DNA of 64,000 bases from Actinomycetota bacterium (GCA_029979265.1 JAPOHW010000002.1:150552-214551); one strand, 5' to 3'; counted from the first letter of the stretch, positions 42,689 to 50,728 are shown. Numbers and translations: made by a program. Notes: generated from the letters alone by a model not told the origin.

Positions 42689-42775
42689 TCCCGCACGGTA
42701 GTGCTGCCCCGCTCCCGAGCACCCGTCCGACACCACCACGACACCAACTCGAACGTCGGAGACCGACGACCGTGC

Positions 42776-43312
42776 TCAACGGAGGACGAAGAGTTCCAGG
42801 CTTCGTTCCCCGTCAACCCGCGGCGCCCCCGCCCACACCTGATCAACCGCAACCGTCTCGACGTCCACGGGATCACCGTGCCAGTCGAACAGCACCACCG
42901 CGTGGGTTGCGTCGACGAAGATCGCCGATCGCGACGATTGGTCGAGCGTGTCCAGCTCGCCGATGGCGCGGCGAAGCGCGACCGGAACGGGCGCAAGCTG
43001 CGCGCCGGCCAGTGAACGACCCCGCTCTGCCACTGCGATGCGCTCCCATGCCGGTTTGTCGTCGCGCCGCCGCAGTCCTGCCTGCCGCAGGCGGCCGAGC
43101 AGTTCACGCGCGTCGACCGGTACTGCGCCGAGGTCGAGCGCCCGTTCACGGTCGATCTCTTCGACATCGTAATGATCGCCCTGAAAACCGAGCCGGCGTT
43201 TCCCGAGCTGTTGGGCGAAGGCGTGGAGCTCGTCGTAGGACGTGTCGGAGACGAGATGCGCCCAACGGGCACCGCGCCACTCCCACATCGCTTGGTCGAC
43301 GAGCACAGTCAT
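42776..43312 (-). CDS. DUF4031 domain protein
   Basis: The 178-residue protein begins MTVLVDQAMWEWRGARWAHLVSD, the hallmark of DUF4031, which spans about the first 85 residues. The C-terminal half is less conserved and has no motif I recognise. Function unknown. It lies between the alkylsulfatase-like gene and the divergent ATPase-like gene. Confidence 0.75.
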   Translation of the reverse strand: MTVLVDQAMWEWRGARWAHLVSDTSYDELHAFAQQLGKRRLGFQGDHYDVEEIDRERALDLGAVPVDARELLGRLRQAGLRRRDDKPAWERIAVAERGRSLAGAQLAPVPVALRRAIGELDTLDQSSRSAIFVDATHAVVLFDWHGDPVDVETVAVDQVWAGAPRVDGERSLELFVLR

Positions 43313-43384
43313 CGAGGGCACCGTACCGAAGCCTCCCGGTGCCCGCGGCAGCCGCGAACGTCGTCAGCGTGAGAGACTGCGTCG

Positions 43385-43759
43385 GTGAACGACTCGACCG
43401 ATGAGGTCTTGCTCCGCCTTCCCGCACGCACCCACTACGGGCGAATCGTTCGCGTCGGCGCAGCCGCACTCGGGATCCGTCAGGGTCTGTCGTTCGCCGA
43501 AATCGACGACCTCCGACTGGCGATCGACGAAGCGGTCATCTTGATGCTCAGCGCTGCATCGGCCGACGCCGAGATCCGGGCTGTGTTCCGATTCGATGCG
43601 AATCAGCTCGAACTCGAACTTGCCTGCGATGGCGACACGGTGCCGGCCGAGCATTCGATCAGCCGGTTCGAGGAGGTCGCAGGCGAACTTGTCGACGAGT
43701 ACACGGTCGATCCCGGTCGGGCATGGGTGCGGATGAAGAAGACGCCCACGACTCCCTAA
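43385..43759 (+). CDS. RsbW-like ATPase-fold protein, degenerate
   Basis: The 124-residue protein resembles the GHKL ATPase domain of anti-sigma kinases. The N-box region is [17 protein letters not shown]. The G1-type Asp-x-Gly motif is not clear; that region reads [14 protein letters not shown]. The protein is shorter than RsbW, and the glycine-rich lid seems lacking. It may be a non-catalytic partner for the STAS protein. GTG at 43385 is the start. It overlaps dut at the 3' end by four bases. Confidence 0.68.
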   Translation: MNDSTDEVLLRLPARTHYGRIVRVGAAALGIRQGLSFAEIDDLRLAIDEAVILMLSAASADAEIRAVFRFDANQLELELACDGDTVPAEHSISRFEEVAGELVDEYTVDPGRAWVRMKKTPTTP

Positions 43760-44193
43760 CGACCGCTCGAACCAAATCCTTTGTCGCCGCGCTCGCTGTC
43801 GTCGAGAGCCTCGACCTCCACGAAATCGACCTGCTCCACGGCTTGCACCACGAGCTGCGCGATTCGCTCACCGCGTTTGACGGCGAACGGCTCGGTCGGG
43901 TCATGGTTGACGAGGCAGACCTTCAACTCACCGCGGTAGCCCGAGTCGATGAGCCCCGGGGTGTTGAGGCAGGTCACGCCGTGCTTGACCGCAAGACCGC
44001 TCCGGGGCTGCACGAACCCGGCGTAGCCGTCGGGAAGCGCAATCGCGATACCGGTGGGGACCAACGCTCGGCCTCCGGCCGGCGCCAGGACGACATCTTC
44101 TCGAGCGACGAGATCCACACCGGCGTCGCCCGGTCGGGCGTAGGCCGGGAGGGGCAGGTCGGGATCGAGACGGAGGACAGGAAGATCGAGCAC
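43756..44193 (-). CDS. dut: dUTP diphosphatase
   Basis: Dut hydrolyses dUTP to dUMP and keeps uracil out of DNA. The 145-residue trimeric-type enzyme has its five motifs: [54 protein letters not shown] and the C-terminal [11 protein letters not shown] that closes over the active site. The catalytic Asp lies in [10 protein letters not shown]. It is a complete enzyme. Confidence 0.96.
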   Translation of the reverse strand: MLDLPVLRLDPDLPLPAYARPGDAGVDLVAREDVVLAPAGGRALVPTGIAIALPDGYAGFVQPRSGLAVKHGVTCLNTPGLIDSGYRGELKVCLVNHDPTEPFAVKRGERIAQLVVQAVEQVDFVEVEALDDSERGDKGFGSSGR

Positions 44194-44245
44194 GAGGGGA
44201 ACGTAGCCGAACCCGAGCCAGCCGTCCGCTGCCGTCTACCCTGAG

Positions 44246-44788
44246 ATGATGCTCGCTTGGATGGATCTCGAGATGACGGGTCTCGATCCGGATCGACACG
44301 TCATCGTCGAGATCGCAACACTCATCACCGACGACAATCTCGAGCTGATCGCCGAAGGCCCAGATCTCATCGTTCATGCCTCCGAACTCGAGCTGGCCGA
44401 GATGGACGACTTCGTGACGAACATGCACACACGCAGTGGGCTGCTCGATCAGATTGCCTCGTCGACCCTGTCGCTCGAGGAGGCGGGACGTCAAACGATG
44501 GCCTTTCTCCAAGAGCACATTCCCGAAGCTCGCACCGTCCCCTTGTGTGGGAACTCAATCGGGACCGACCGACGGTTCTTGGCCAAACAACTCCCCGAGG
44601 TCGAGGAGTATCTCCACTATCGCTCCGTCGACGTGTCGACGTTGAAGGAACTCGCTCGACGATGGCACCAGGACGCCTTGCGATCTGCCCCGAAAAAAGG
44701 CGGTGCCCACCGGGCACTCGACGACATCCGTGAGAGTCTCGAAGAACTGCGCCACTACCGGTCGACCCTTTTCGTCACTCCCGACTGA
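44246..44788 (+). CDS. orn: Oligoribonuclease
   Basis: Orn is a 3'-5' exonuclease that removes short RNAs and the c-di-GMP breakdown product pGpG. The 180-residue DnaQ-fold protein has WMDLEMTGLDPDRHVIVEIATLITD (first DE pair), GNSIGTDRRFLAKQLPEVEEYLHYRSVDVSTLKEL and HRALDDIRESLEEL (catalytic His and Asp). It begins MMLAWMDLEM; the second ATG is an alternative. Confidence 0.96.
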   Translation: MMLAWMDLEMTGLDPDRHVIVEIATLITDDNLELIAEGPDLIVHASELELAEMDDFVTNMHTRSGLLDQIASSTLSLEEAGRQTMAFLQEHIPEARTVPLCGNSIGTDRRFLAKQLPEVEEYLHYRSVDVSTLKELARRWHQDALRSAPKKGGAHRALDDIRESLEELRHYRSTLFVTPD

Positions 44789-44808
44789 CGCCCCCATAGG
44801 GTGCAAGG

Positions 44809-45891
44809 GTGAATTCCCCGTCGTACCGCAAACAGGAACAGGAGCCCGCCTCCGAAGAGGTCACCGAGGTTGCGCCCGGCGTCCTGCGTCTCCAGTTGCC
44901 GATCTCACTTCCCGGGCTCGGCCATGTGAACTGCTACGCCCTGATCGACGGCGACGGCGTCGCACTGGTCGACCCTGGACTTCCGGGCCCCGAGTCGTGG
45001 GCCGCGCTCGTCGATCGTCTCGCCAAGGCCGAGATCCCGATCCAACGGGTCCACACGGCGATCGTCACCCACTCCCATCCCGATCATTTCGGTGGGAGTG
45101 CCCAGCTGCGAGAGGAATCCGGCGCCGACGTGCTCACCCATGCGTCGTTTCGGTCGAGCATGTCCGAAGCCAACGACGACCTCGATCCGATCATCGCCGA
45201 CATGACCGACGAGGAGATCCTCGCCCACTGGAAGAAGCGCTACGAGTCGATGGGCGAAACACCGTGGGGCACCAAGCGTGAGCCACCACCCGACCATGCC
45301 ATCTTGCGGTTCGTCCACCAGGACAACGGGCAACGCCGATTCCTTTCTCCCGAGGCCACGATCCGCGTCGTCGACGGTCAGCCCGTCCGGTTCGCCGGCC
45401 GTGACTGGTTCTCGATCCACACTCCCGGCCACACCGTCGATCATCTCTGCCTGTGGGACCCCGAGGAAGGCGTGCTGCTTTCGGGTGACCATGTGCTCCC
45501 GACCATCACCCCCCACATCGCCGGCTCCACCGAAATCGACGATCCGCTGGCCACCTTCTTCGACTCGCTCGACCGCGTCGGAGCCCTCGAAGGCGTGACA
45601 ACCGTCCTTCCGGCCCACGGTCATCCGTTCGACGACTGCGCCGGCCGGTGCTCTCATATCAAGCACCACCACCACGAGCGGCTCGACATCTTGCGAGAGG
45701 CCGCCCCGGCCACCGGCGACGCGCCGGTCACCGAGTGGATGAAGGTCTTGTTCCGTGAACGGTCGTGGGGAGACATGGCCGCAAGCGAGACGTTTGCCCA
45801 CCTCGAGCACCTCCGCATGATCGGCGAGGCCAACGCGCGCCGGGACGACGACGGGCTGCTCTTCTTCGAGTTGAACGAAGCGGGCCGCTGA
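44809..45891 (+). CDS. MBL-fold metallohydrolase
   Basis: The 360-residue protein has a zinc site in VTHSHPDHFGGSAQL with further His in IHTPGHTVDHLCLW and VLPAHGHPFDD, and the Asp in VLLSGDHVLPTI. A long C-terminal helical part is similar to the winged-helix tail of LACTB2-like and other RNase-type or hydroxyacylglutathione hydrolase-like proteins. The substrate is unknown. GTG at 44809 follows orn by 20 bases, so they are probably co-transcribed. Confidence 0.88.
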   Translation: MNSPSYRKQEQEPASEEVTEVAPGVLRLQLPISLPGLGHVNCYALIDGDGVALVDPGLPGPESWAALVDRLAKAEIPIQRVHTAIVTHSHPDHFGGSAQLREESGADVLTHASFRSSMSEANDDLDPIIADMTDEEILAHWKKRYESMGETPWGTKREPPPDHAILRFVHQDNGQRRFLSPEATIRVVDGQPVRFAGRDWFSIHTPGHTVDHLCLWDPEEGVLLSGDHVLPTITPHIAGSTEIDDPLATFFDSLDRVGALEGVTTVLPAHGHPFDDCAGRCSHIKHHHHERLDILREAAPATGDAPVTEWMKVLFRERSWGDMAASETFAHLEHLRMIGEANARRDDDGLLFFELNEAGR

Positions 45892-46635
45892 TCACAGGGG
45901 TCGGATTCGCCCTGCTGAACCGAGTCCTGCCTCGGTACACAGCCACGAATCGACACCGCCACCAACTCCTTGCCAATGAAAGGTCACAGCGCCCGGCTCG
46001 ACACCGACACCGTGTTCGAGTTCGGCCCGAATACGTTCCGTCGGCGCACCCACTCGAGCGGCGGCTTCCTCCAACGGCGACCATTGCGCTGCGTTGTTGA
46101 CATGACCGAGCAGATCGAGGTCGGTGAACCTGAGGGCCCACGGCTCGGACTCTGCGTCGTCGGGTGGATCTCCTCGCAGCACGTGCCGGGCCGATACACG
46201 ACGTTCGGCAGCTGACGCACCGTAGATGGCGAAGAAATCTGCATGGAGTGGCGCTGGCGCGCCCGTCGCCCCATCGATAAAGATCCAGACTGTCGTTGCT
46301 TCGATGTGGGCGCCGCCATCACCTCGGATCTCGGTGCGTCGCTCTGCCCATCGGCCCCCATGACCGCTGCACCATGTTGCGAGCCGAATCCATTCCTGAA
46401 AAACCGGTGCCTGATGCACCTCGAGCATCACCCGACGCACCACCCAGCTCATCGGTTCGGCGAGCCCGGAATCGGCCGAATCATCTCGAGCGACATCCTG
46501 CAGGTGCCGAACCGCCGCATCGAGGCGGCAGCGGCCGGTCGGATCGACATCGCCGAGCCGAATCCGACGAGCAGCTTCGTACACGCGCCCAACCGCCGGC
46601 TTCGGGGTGATCACGGCAGCTCCCTGCTCCGGCAT
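45892..46635 (-). CDS. Acyl-ACP thioesterase family protein
   Basis: The 247-residue protein carries two hotdog domains like plant FatA/FatB and bacterial homologues. The first segment YEAARRIRLGDVDPTGRCRLDAAVRHLQDVARDD includes the Asp-rich start, and the second domain has RFTDLDLLGHVNNAAQWSPLEEA with the NHV-like Asn-Asn motif (HVNN). It may release fatty acids from acyl carriers. ATG 46635 is chosen; the open frame upstream belongs to the whiB7 leader region. It is divergent from whiB7. Confidence 0.82.
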   Translation of the reverse strand: MPEQGAAVITPKPAVGRVYEAARRIRLGDVDPTGRCRLDAAVRHLQDVARDDSADSGLAEPMSWVVRRVMLEVHQAPVFQEWIRLATWCSGHGGRWAERRTEIRGDGGAHIEATTVWIFIDGATGAPAPLHADFFAIYGASAAERRVSARHVLRGDPPDDAESEPWALRFTDLDLLGHVNNAAQWSPLEEAAARVGAPTERIRAELEHGVGVEPGAVTFHWQGVGGGVDSWLCTEAGLGSAGRIRPL

Positions 46636-46723
46636 GAAGCGAACATAGCTGCCAACCGTGCCGGCAGGAGTCCCCGACTCGATCGATGTGTGACCCCACC
46701 ACACCGTCGCCGACAGGCGATCC

Positions 46724-46762
46724 AATAATTCGGTTGACGGATCACGAAACCTTTGCGATCGT
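46724..46762 (+). promoter_or_regulatory. Predicted whiB7 promoter with AT-rich element
   Basis: The -35 TTGACG (46734-46739) and -10 GATCGT (46757-46762) are 17 bases apart. An AT-rich AATAATT (46724-46730) ends 3 bases before the -35. In mycobacteria, WhiB7 activates its own promoter through an AT-rich block just upstream of the -35. The predicted start near 46769 gives a leader of about 355 bases. Confidence 0.6.
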
Positions 46763-46790
46763 ACCGACGCCGGAATGTCCGGCCGTGCCG

Positions 46791-46796
46791 AAGGAG
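46791..46796 (+). promoter_or_regulatory. Ribosome binding site of whiB7 leader uORF
   Basis: AAGGAG lies 5 bases before a GTG at 46802. It is the best ribosome site in the leader and supports translation of the uORF. Confidence 0.6.
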
Positions 46797-46801
46797 CCAT
46801 C

Positions 46802-46969
46802 GTGGTCCAGAACTCATGCCGCGTACATCGCCACACGAACGTGGTCGATGCTCGCGCGCGCATGCAGGGTGCGGCATCGGCGTTCTGGCTCTCCGGCTTC
46901 GTGACCGCCTTCGAGACGACCACGAAGCCGTATGCCCACCAGCGGCCATCCGGCACTCCCCCGGGCTGA
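46802..46969 (+). CDS. Upstream ORF in the whiB7 leader
   Basis: The 55-codon frame starts at GTG with AAGGAG upstream. It ends at a TGA 32 bases before the terminator stem. The peptide contains SAFWLSGFVTAFETTTKPYA near its end. The last third of the uORF overlaps a 10-bp inverted repeat and the antiterminator arm at 46939-46947, so a translating or stalled ribosome would decide which hairpin forms. whiB7 genes of mycobacteria are known to be controlled by uORF-linked attenuation. An in-frame ATG at 46862 is an alternative start. Confidence 0.55.
   Translation: MVQNSCRVHRHTNVVDARARMQGAASAFWLSGFVTAFETTTKPYAHQRPSGTPPG
46894..46930 (+). repeat. Perfect 10-bp inverted repeat in whiB7 leader
   Basis: CGGCTTCGTG (46894-46903) pairs with CACGAAGCCG (46921-46930) around a 17-base loop. 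It lies inside the uORF, immediately before the antiterminator arm, and could be a pause or protector hairpin. Confidence 0.65.
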
Positions 46970-47011
46970 TCCTCAGCTCGCTCCACACGGGGAAGACGCC
47001 ACGGCCGCTGG
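46939..47011 (+). promoter_or_regulatory. Predicted antiterminator in whiB7 leader
   Basis: CCAGCGGCC at 46939-46947 is exactly complementary to GGCCGCTGG at 47003-47011, the 5' arm of the terminator stem. Pairing between them would prevent the terminator. The arm lies within the uORF, so ribosome position could select between the two states. Confidence 0.6.
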
Positions 47012-47036
47012 AACATCCAGCGGCCGTTCTGCTTTT
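47001..47036 (+). terminator. Terminator hairpin in whiB7 leader (attenuator)
   Basis: A perfect 11-bp GC-rich stem (ACGGCCGCTGG with CCAGCGGCCGT, loop AACAT) at 47001-47027 is followed by TCTGCTTTT. It sits 89 bases before the whiB7 start on the coding strand, in the position expected of an attenuator. On the other strand there is no T-run. Confidence 0.75.
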
Positions 47037-47124
47037 GCAGCGCAGTTCTCGACCACAACCGAACAACCCACCGACCACCCGACCAGTCCCCATAACCACT
47101 CAGCAAGGGAAAGAAGACGAGACC

Positions 47125-47493
47125 ATGCAGACATTCGTCGACGCCAACCCCCAACGCACGAACCCACTCGACGACGTCCTCTGGGAGGACGTTGCTGCGT
47201 GCCGCGTCGTACCCGAGGCAGCGAACCTCTTCTTCAGCGAGGACATCGGTGAGATCGCCGCCGCGAAGCGGATCTGCGCCGACTGCCCTGTGCTCGCCGA
47301 GTGCCTGCAAGGGGCTCTGGAACGACAGGAGCCATGGGGGGTCTGGGGCGGACAGCTGTTCATGCACGGCAAGATGCTCACCACCAAGCGGCGTCGGGGC
47401 CGTCCGCCCAGGATCACCCGCCCGGAAGACCACATGCCAACCATCCCGATCCCGGTCCATCTCCAAAAGAAGGCCCAGCGCGTCAGCGCCTGA
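47125..47493 (+). CDS. whiB7: WhiB7-type Fe-S transcription factor
   Basis: The 122-residue protein binds a 4Fe-4S cluster through C26, C51, C54 and C60 (C-x24-C-x2-C-x5-C). The turn EPWGVWGG at 69-76 and the following basic AT-hook KRRRGRPPR match WhiB7, which works with the principal sigma factor at AT-rich promoter sites and activates antibiotic resistance genes. The protein is longer than mycobacterial WhiB7 at its C-terminus. The A/C-rich 80 bases before the ATG look unstructured. Regulation by autoregulatory promoter plus leader attenuation is inferred from the elements upstream. Confidence 0.85.
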   Translation: MQTFVDANPQRTNPLDDVLWEDVAACRVVPEAANLFFSEDIGEIAAAKRICADCPVLAECLQGALERQEPWGVWGGQLFMHGKMLTTKRRRGRPPRITRPEDHMPTIPIPVHLQKKAQRVSA

Positions 47494-47594
47494 GCGTTGC
47501 GCCGGTCAGACGACTCCCCTCACCCGCGTCCACCGATCCGGGCAACGGCTCATGCGAGCCCCGATCGGAGACGGGTGCGCCGCAAGCGGACCGA

Positions 47595-47635
47595 GCCGGG
47601 CGGTTCCCACTGTTCCCCCTCGGGAACCGCCCGGC
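47595..47635 (+). terminator. Long hairpin after whiB7
   Basis: GCCGGGCGGTTCCC (47595-47608) and GGGAACCGCCCGGC (47622-47635) form a perfect 14-bp stem with a 13-base loop. It lacks a T-run, as is common for terminators in high-GC actinobacteria. It lies about 100 bases after whiB7 and before the TlpA-like gene. The rest of the 223-base gap shows nothing else. Confidence 0.65.
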
Positions 47636-47716
47636 CCGTCACGGGCGTTGCCCAGCGGAGGTCCTCCGACGAATCCCGCTGGGGGCTTCCACTCCTGACG
47701 ACCGCTACCGTCTTCC

Positions 47717-48292
47717 GTGGAGTTCTTCGTGACCTGCTCTTGTCTCCCCTTCCCGCCGTGGCGACCTGGAATCGCTCTCGCTCTCGCGTTCGGGCTGCTC
47801 GTCCCGGCATGCAGCGGGGCCAGCGACGACGTACTCACGCTCATCGACGAGCCGATCTCCATCGACGACATCCAGACTGATGTTGCGGTCGGTTCCGATG
47901 TCGACCTGACGTACGCGACGTTCGACGGTGGTGAAGCGAACTTCGTGGCCTATGCGGGCACACCACTCGTGATCAACTTCTTCGCCCGAACCTGCCCGCC
48001 ATGCGTTTCGGAAATGCCCGAGTTCGAACGAGTCTTCAACGAGTTGCGCGGCGAGGTCGCGTTCGTCGGCATTTCCACCGACCCTCGCCAACAAGACGCC
48101 CAGATCCTCGTCGAGGAAACCGGTGTCACCTATGACCTCGGCTGGGATCCCGACGGACGACTCTTCGCCGAGTTCGGGGGGTTCGCCATGCCGACCACCG
48201 TCTTCGTGACCGCTGACGGGATCGTCAGCGAGGTCTGGTCGGGGGTGCTGTCTGCTGACGAACTGCAGTCGAAGATCGAGGAGATCACCTGA
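47717..48292 (+). CDS. TlpA/ResA-like thioredoxin lipoprotein
   Basis: The 191-residue protein has a signal peptide with lipobox LLVPAC (lipid Cys 32) and a thioredoxin domain. The active site is FFARTCPPCVSEMPEF (Cys93 and Cys96), and the cis-Pro loop is GGFAMPTTVFV. It likely reduces or transfers thiols outside the membrane, for example in cytochrome c or copper-site maturation. The stop overlaps the start of the CcdA-like gene (TGATG), which should supply electrons. GTG 47717 is the chosen start. Confidence 0.88.
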   Translation: MEFFVTCSCLPFPPWRPGIALALAFGLLVPACSGASDDVLTLIDEPISIDDIQTDVAVGSDVDLTYATFDGGEANFVAYAGTPLVINFFARTCPPCVSEMPEFERVFNELRGEVAFVGISTDPRQQDAQILVEETGVTYDLGWDPDGRLFAEFGGFAMPTTVFVTADGIVSEVWSGVLSADELQSKIEEIT

Positions 48293-49452
48293 TGGACCTC
48301 GAACAGTTCGCCTTTCCGTTCGGTGTCGGCATGCTCGCAGCCTTCAACCCGTGTGGCTTCGCAATGTTGCCGACCTGGATCGGGTATTTCATCGGCACCG
48401 ACGCTCCCGAGGACACACGCGTTCGAGCGCTCACCCGTGGCCTGCGAGTCGGTGCCATCATGACACTCGGCTTCATCACGCTGTTTGGCGGCATCGGGGT
48501 ACTCATCGCTGCCTTTCTCAGCCAGGGCACGGTCACCGAGTACGTCGGCTACATCACGGTCGGGTTGGGGATCGTGCTGATCCCACTCGGCATTGCGATG
48601 TTCCGCGGTCGCCAGGTCAATCTCAAGGTGCCGAAGCTGGCGAAAGGGGGTGGAAGTCGAGAGGCTGCGTCGATCTTTTTGTTCGGGGTCTCCTACGCCG
48701 TCGTCTCGCTCAGCTGCACCATCGGCCTGTTCGTCTCCGCCGTGTCGAACAGCTTCACCATTGTCGGTGAAAACCAACGTGGCGAACGCACCGAATCGGT
48801 CACGCTCGGGAGCATTCTCGACGGCACCGGCAGCTTCGTCGCCTATGCCATCGGCATGGGTGTCGTGATCCTCTTCCTGACGGTCGGTCTGGCCCGAGCG
48901 AAGTCGAACGTGGCCGCAAACATGCGCCGCGTGTTGCCGTTCATGGGCAGGATCTCCGGCGCCGTGCTCGTGATCGCCGGCATCTACCTGATCGACTACG
49001 GCCAGTGGGAAATCCGGATTCTCGACAATCCCGACGCCGGGAACGTTCTCGTCGATCACTTCCTCGACTTCCAGAGTGCCGTGAGCACCTGGGTCAGCAA
49101 CACCACGCCGGAACGACTCGCCGTCGTGGCCATGATCGGTGTTGCACTGCTGTTCGTGCTCGCCTGGATCGACGACAACCCGAACGATTCCCTCAGGCAG
49201 TTGCTCATGGTCGGTTCATGGACCCTCCTGTTCGGGACCATCGAATGGGTCAACGACGGCGAGTTCGTCGTCGCACCCCTGCTGCGGTTCCTGTCGAACT
49301 GGCCGAACCGAGTCGGCAACTGGTTCATCGACCCGGTTCGGGGTGGTGTGCCGCTCGAGATCGCTGTTGTGACGCTTGCCGGTTGGTGGGCGTTTCGTCG
49401 CATCACCAGGTACCTTGCTCGTGATGCTGCGGTCCCTGCTGGCACGACCTGA
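48292..49452 (+). CDS. CcdA/DsbD-like transmembrane thiol transporter
   Basis: The 386-residue membrane protein carries the two CcdA cysteines in AAFNPCGFAMLP (C21) and VSLSCTIGLFVSA (C142), in the first and fourth helices. The core of six helices moves electrons from cytoplasmic thioredoxin to the outside. It extends about 150 residues beyond the usual CcdA length, adding three or four helices and a loop with DDNPNDSLRQLL. It is coupled to the TlpA-like gene. Cytochrome c maturation for the caa3 oxidase is a plausible use. Confidence 0.85.
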   Translation: MDLEQFAFPFGVGMLAAFNPCGFAMLPTWIGYFIGTDAPEDTRVRALTRGLRVGAIMTLGFITLFGGIGVLIAAFLSQGTVTEYVGYITVGLGIVLIPLGIAMFRGRQVNLKVPKLAKGGGSREAASIFLFGVSYAVVSLSCTIGLFVSAVSNSFTIVGENQRGERTESVTLGSILDGTGSFVAYAIGMGVVILFLTVGLARAKSNVAANMRRVLPFMGRISGAVLVIAGIYLIDYGQWEIRILDNPDAGNVLVDHFLDFQSAVSTWVSNTTPERLAVVAMIGVALLFVLAWIDDNPNDSLRQLLMVGSWTLLFGTIEWVNDGEFVVAPLLRFLSNWPNRVGNWFIDPVRGGVPLEIAVVTLAGWWAFRRITRYLARDAAVPAGTT

Positions 49453-50029
49453 AGTCACCGAGGTCTGCGAACTTCGGGGTTCGTTCGGCCTCATGGCGTT
49501 CCACGGCGGCAATCTCGAGCGCACCACCGACGTCATTGCGGCCGAGGTTGCCGAGCGAACCGGCTCGTCGTTCTACGGCGTGATTCAGGCCGCCCCGTTC
49601 CGCCAACACATCCCGTCGACCCGCTTCGACCCCGCCCACTCCGATGCACTCGCCTCGTTCCTCGATCGGGTCGAGACGGTGATTGCGGTTCACGGATACG
49701 GGCGCGACGATCGCTTCTTCGACGTGTTGCTCGGTGGTCGTAACCGAGAACTCGCTGCGCACGTCGGCTCCCATCTGCGCGCAGATCTCGACGACCGCTA
49801 CGGCGTGATCGTCGATCTGGAGGAGATGCCTGATGGACTGCGTGGCCAACACCATCGAAATCCCGTCAACTTGCCCACAAATGCCGGCGTGCAGCTCGAG
49901 CTGCCACCACCGATCCGGTGGAACACCGAAGAGCACAACTGGAGTGATCACGAGGGAACCGGTCGGGCTCCCTCCGTCGCTCGGCTCATCGACACACTGG
50001 TGACCGCCGTCGACGCCTGGCCGGGCTGA
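49424..50029 (+). CDS. Poly-gamma-glutamate hydrolase-like protein
   Basis: The 201-residue protein resembles the poly-gamma-glutamate hydrolase family, first known from phages. Metal-site candidates are MAFHGGNLERTTDVIA and VIAVHGYGRDDRFFDVLLGG. The C-terminal part has PTNAGVQLELPPPIRW. It probably cuts a gamma-glutamyl polymer or small amide. The ATG at 49424 lies inside the CcdA-like gene end (29-base overlap); GTG at 49421 is equally possible. Confidence 0.8.
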   Translation: MLRSLLARPEVTEVCELRGSFGLMAFHGGNLERTTDVIAAEVAERTGSSFYGVIQAAPFRQHIPSTRFDPAHSDALASFLDRVETVIAVHGYGRDDRFFDVLLGGRNRELAAHVGSHLRADLDDRYGVIVDLEEMPDGLRGQHHRNPVNLPTNAGVQLELPPPIRWNTEEHNWSDHEGTGRAPSVARLIDTLVTAVDAWPG

Positions 50030-50043
50030 CCAGTCGCCAGCCC

Positions 50044-50712
50044 TCAGGGGGCGAGACGCTCGATGACCCAGACCTGACTGCCGGGCTGCTCGGCCTCCGC
50101 CAATCGATAACGCACGCGGTCGTGCAACCGGCTCGGGCGACCCTGCCAGAACTCGATCTCTCGGGGACGGACTCGATAGCCGCCCCAGTGTGATGGACGA
50201 GGTACCTCGCCAGGGAATCGCGCTTCGATCTCGACCACCTGTTGATCGAGTACCGCGCGGTCCGGCAGGATCGTCGACTGTTCACTTGCCCAGGCACCGA
50301 TCTGACTCCCGCGAGGACGACCGGCAAAGTACGCGTCCGACTCATCGTCACTCACTCGGGCGACGTCGCCGACGACACGGACCTGGCGTTCGAGGTCGTG
50401 CCAAACGAAGCTGAGGCTCGCCCGCTGCGTGGCATCGAGCGCTCGACCCTTGTCGGAGCTGTGGTTGGTGAAGAAGACGAAACCACGCTCGTCGAGACCG
50501 CGCAGCAGCACCGCACGACTCGCCGGCCATCCGTCGTTGTCAACGGTGGCGAGGACCATCACGCCAGGGTCACGTGGGCCAGTTGCCGCCCAGGCCTCGA
50601 ACCAGGAACGGAACTGCTGGATCGGATCCGGATCGACATCCTTGGCGTCGAGCCCGTCCTGTTCGTACTGATGGCGAATCGACGCAAGATCGAAAGCATC
50701 ATCCATCTCCAA
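50044..50712 (-). CDS. pdxH: Pyridoxamine 5'-phosphate oxidase
   Basis: PdxH oxidises PNP/PMP to pyridoxal phosphate using FMN. The 222-residue protein has MVLATVDNDGWPASRAVLLRG, GFVFFTNHSSDKG and ERQVRVVGDVARVSDDESDAYFAGRPRGSQIGAWAS. The C-terminal PNPOx signature is PSHWGGYRVRPREIEFWQGRPSRLHDRVRY. All family motifs are intact. Confidence 0.96.
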   Translation of the reverse strand: MEMDDAFDLASIRHQYEQDGLDAKDVDPDPIQQFRSWFEAWAATGPRDPGVMVLATVDNDGWPASRAVLLRGLDERGFVFFTNHSSDKGRALDATQRASLSFVWHDLERQVRVVGDVARVSDDESDAYFAGRPRGSQIGAWASEQSTILPDRAVLDQQVVEIEARFPGEVPRPSHWGGYRVRPREIEFWQGRPSRLHDRVRYRLAEAEQPGSQVWVIERLAP

Positions 50713-50728
50713 ACTCTAGGGTGCCGGT

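Noticed and set aside
46753..47124. N-terminal extension of WhiB7 to 46753
   Set aside because: The extension would pass through the terminator hairpin and has an Arg-rich random composition. The WhiB family sequence starts near 47125.
46636..47466. Minus-strand frame extending the thioesterase through the whiB7 leader and gene
   Set aside because: Family sequence of the thioesterase begins only at 46635, and the region carries whiB7 on the other strand. The extension has no homology I can recognise.
49424..50029. Poly-gamma-glutamate hydrolase as a prophage remnant
   Set aside because: The family occurs in phages, but no other phage gene is near and the base composition matches the surroundings.
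50713..50728. Fluoride riboswitch before the crcB pair
   Set aside because: Only 16 bases separate pdxH and crcB, too little for the riboswitch, and none of its conserved sequence is seen within pdxH in the right orientation.
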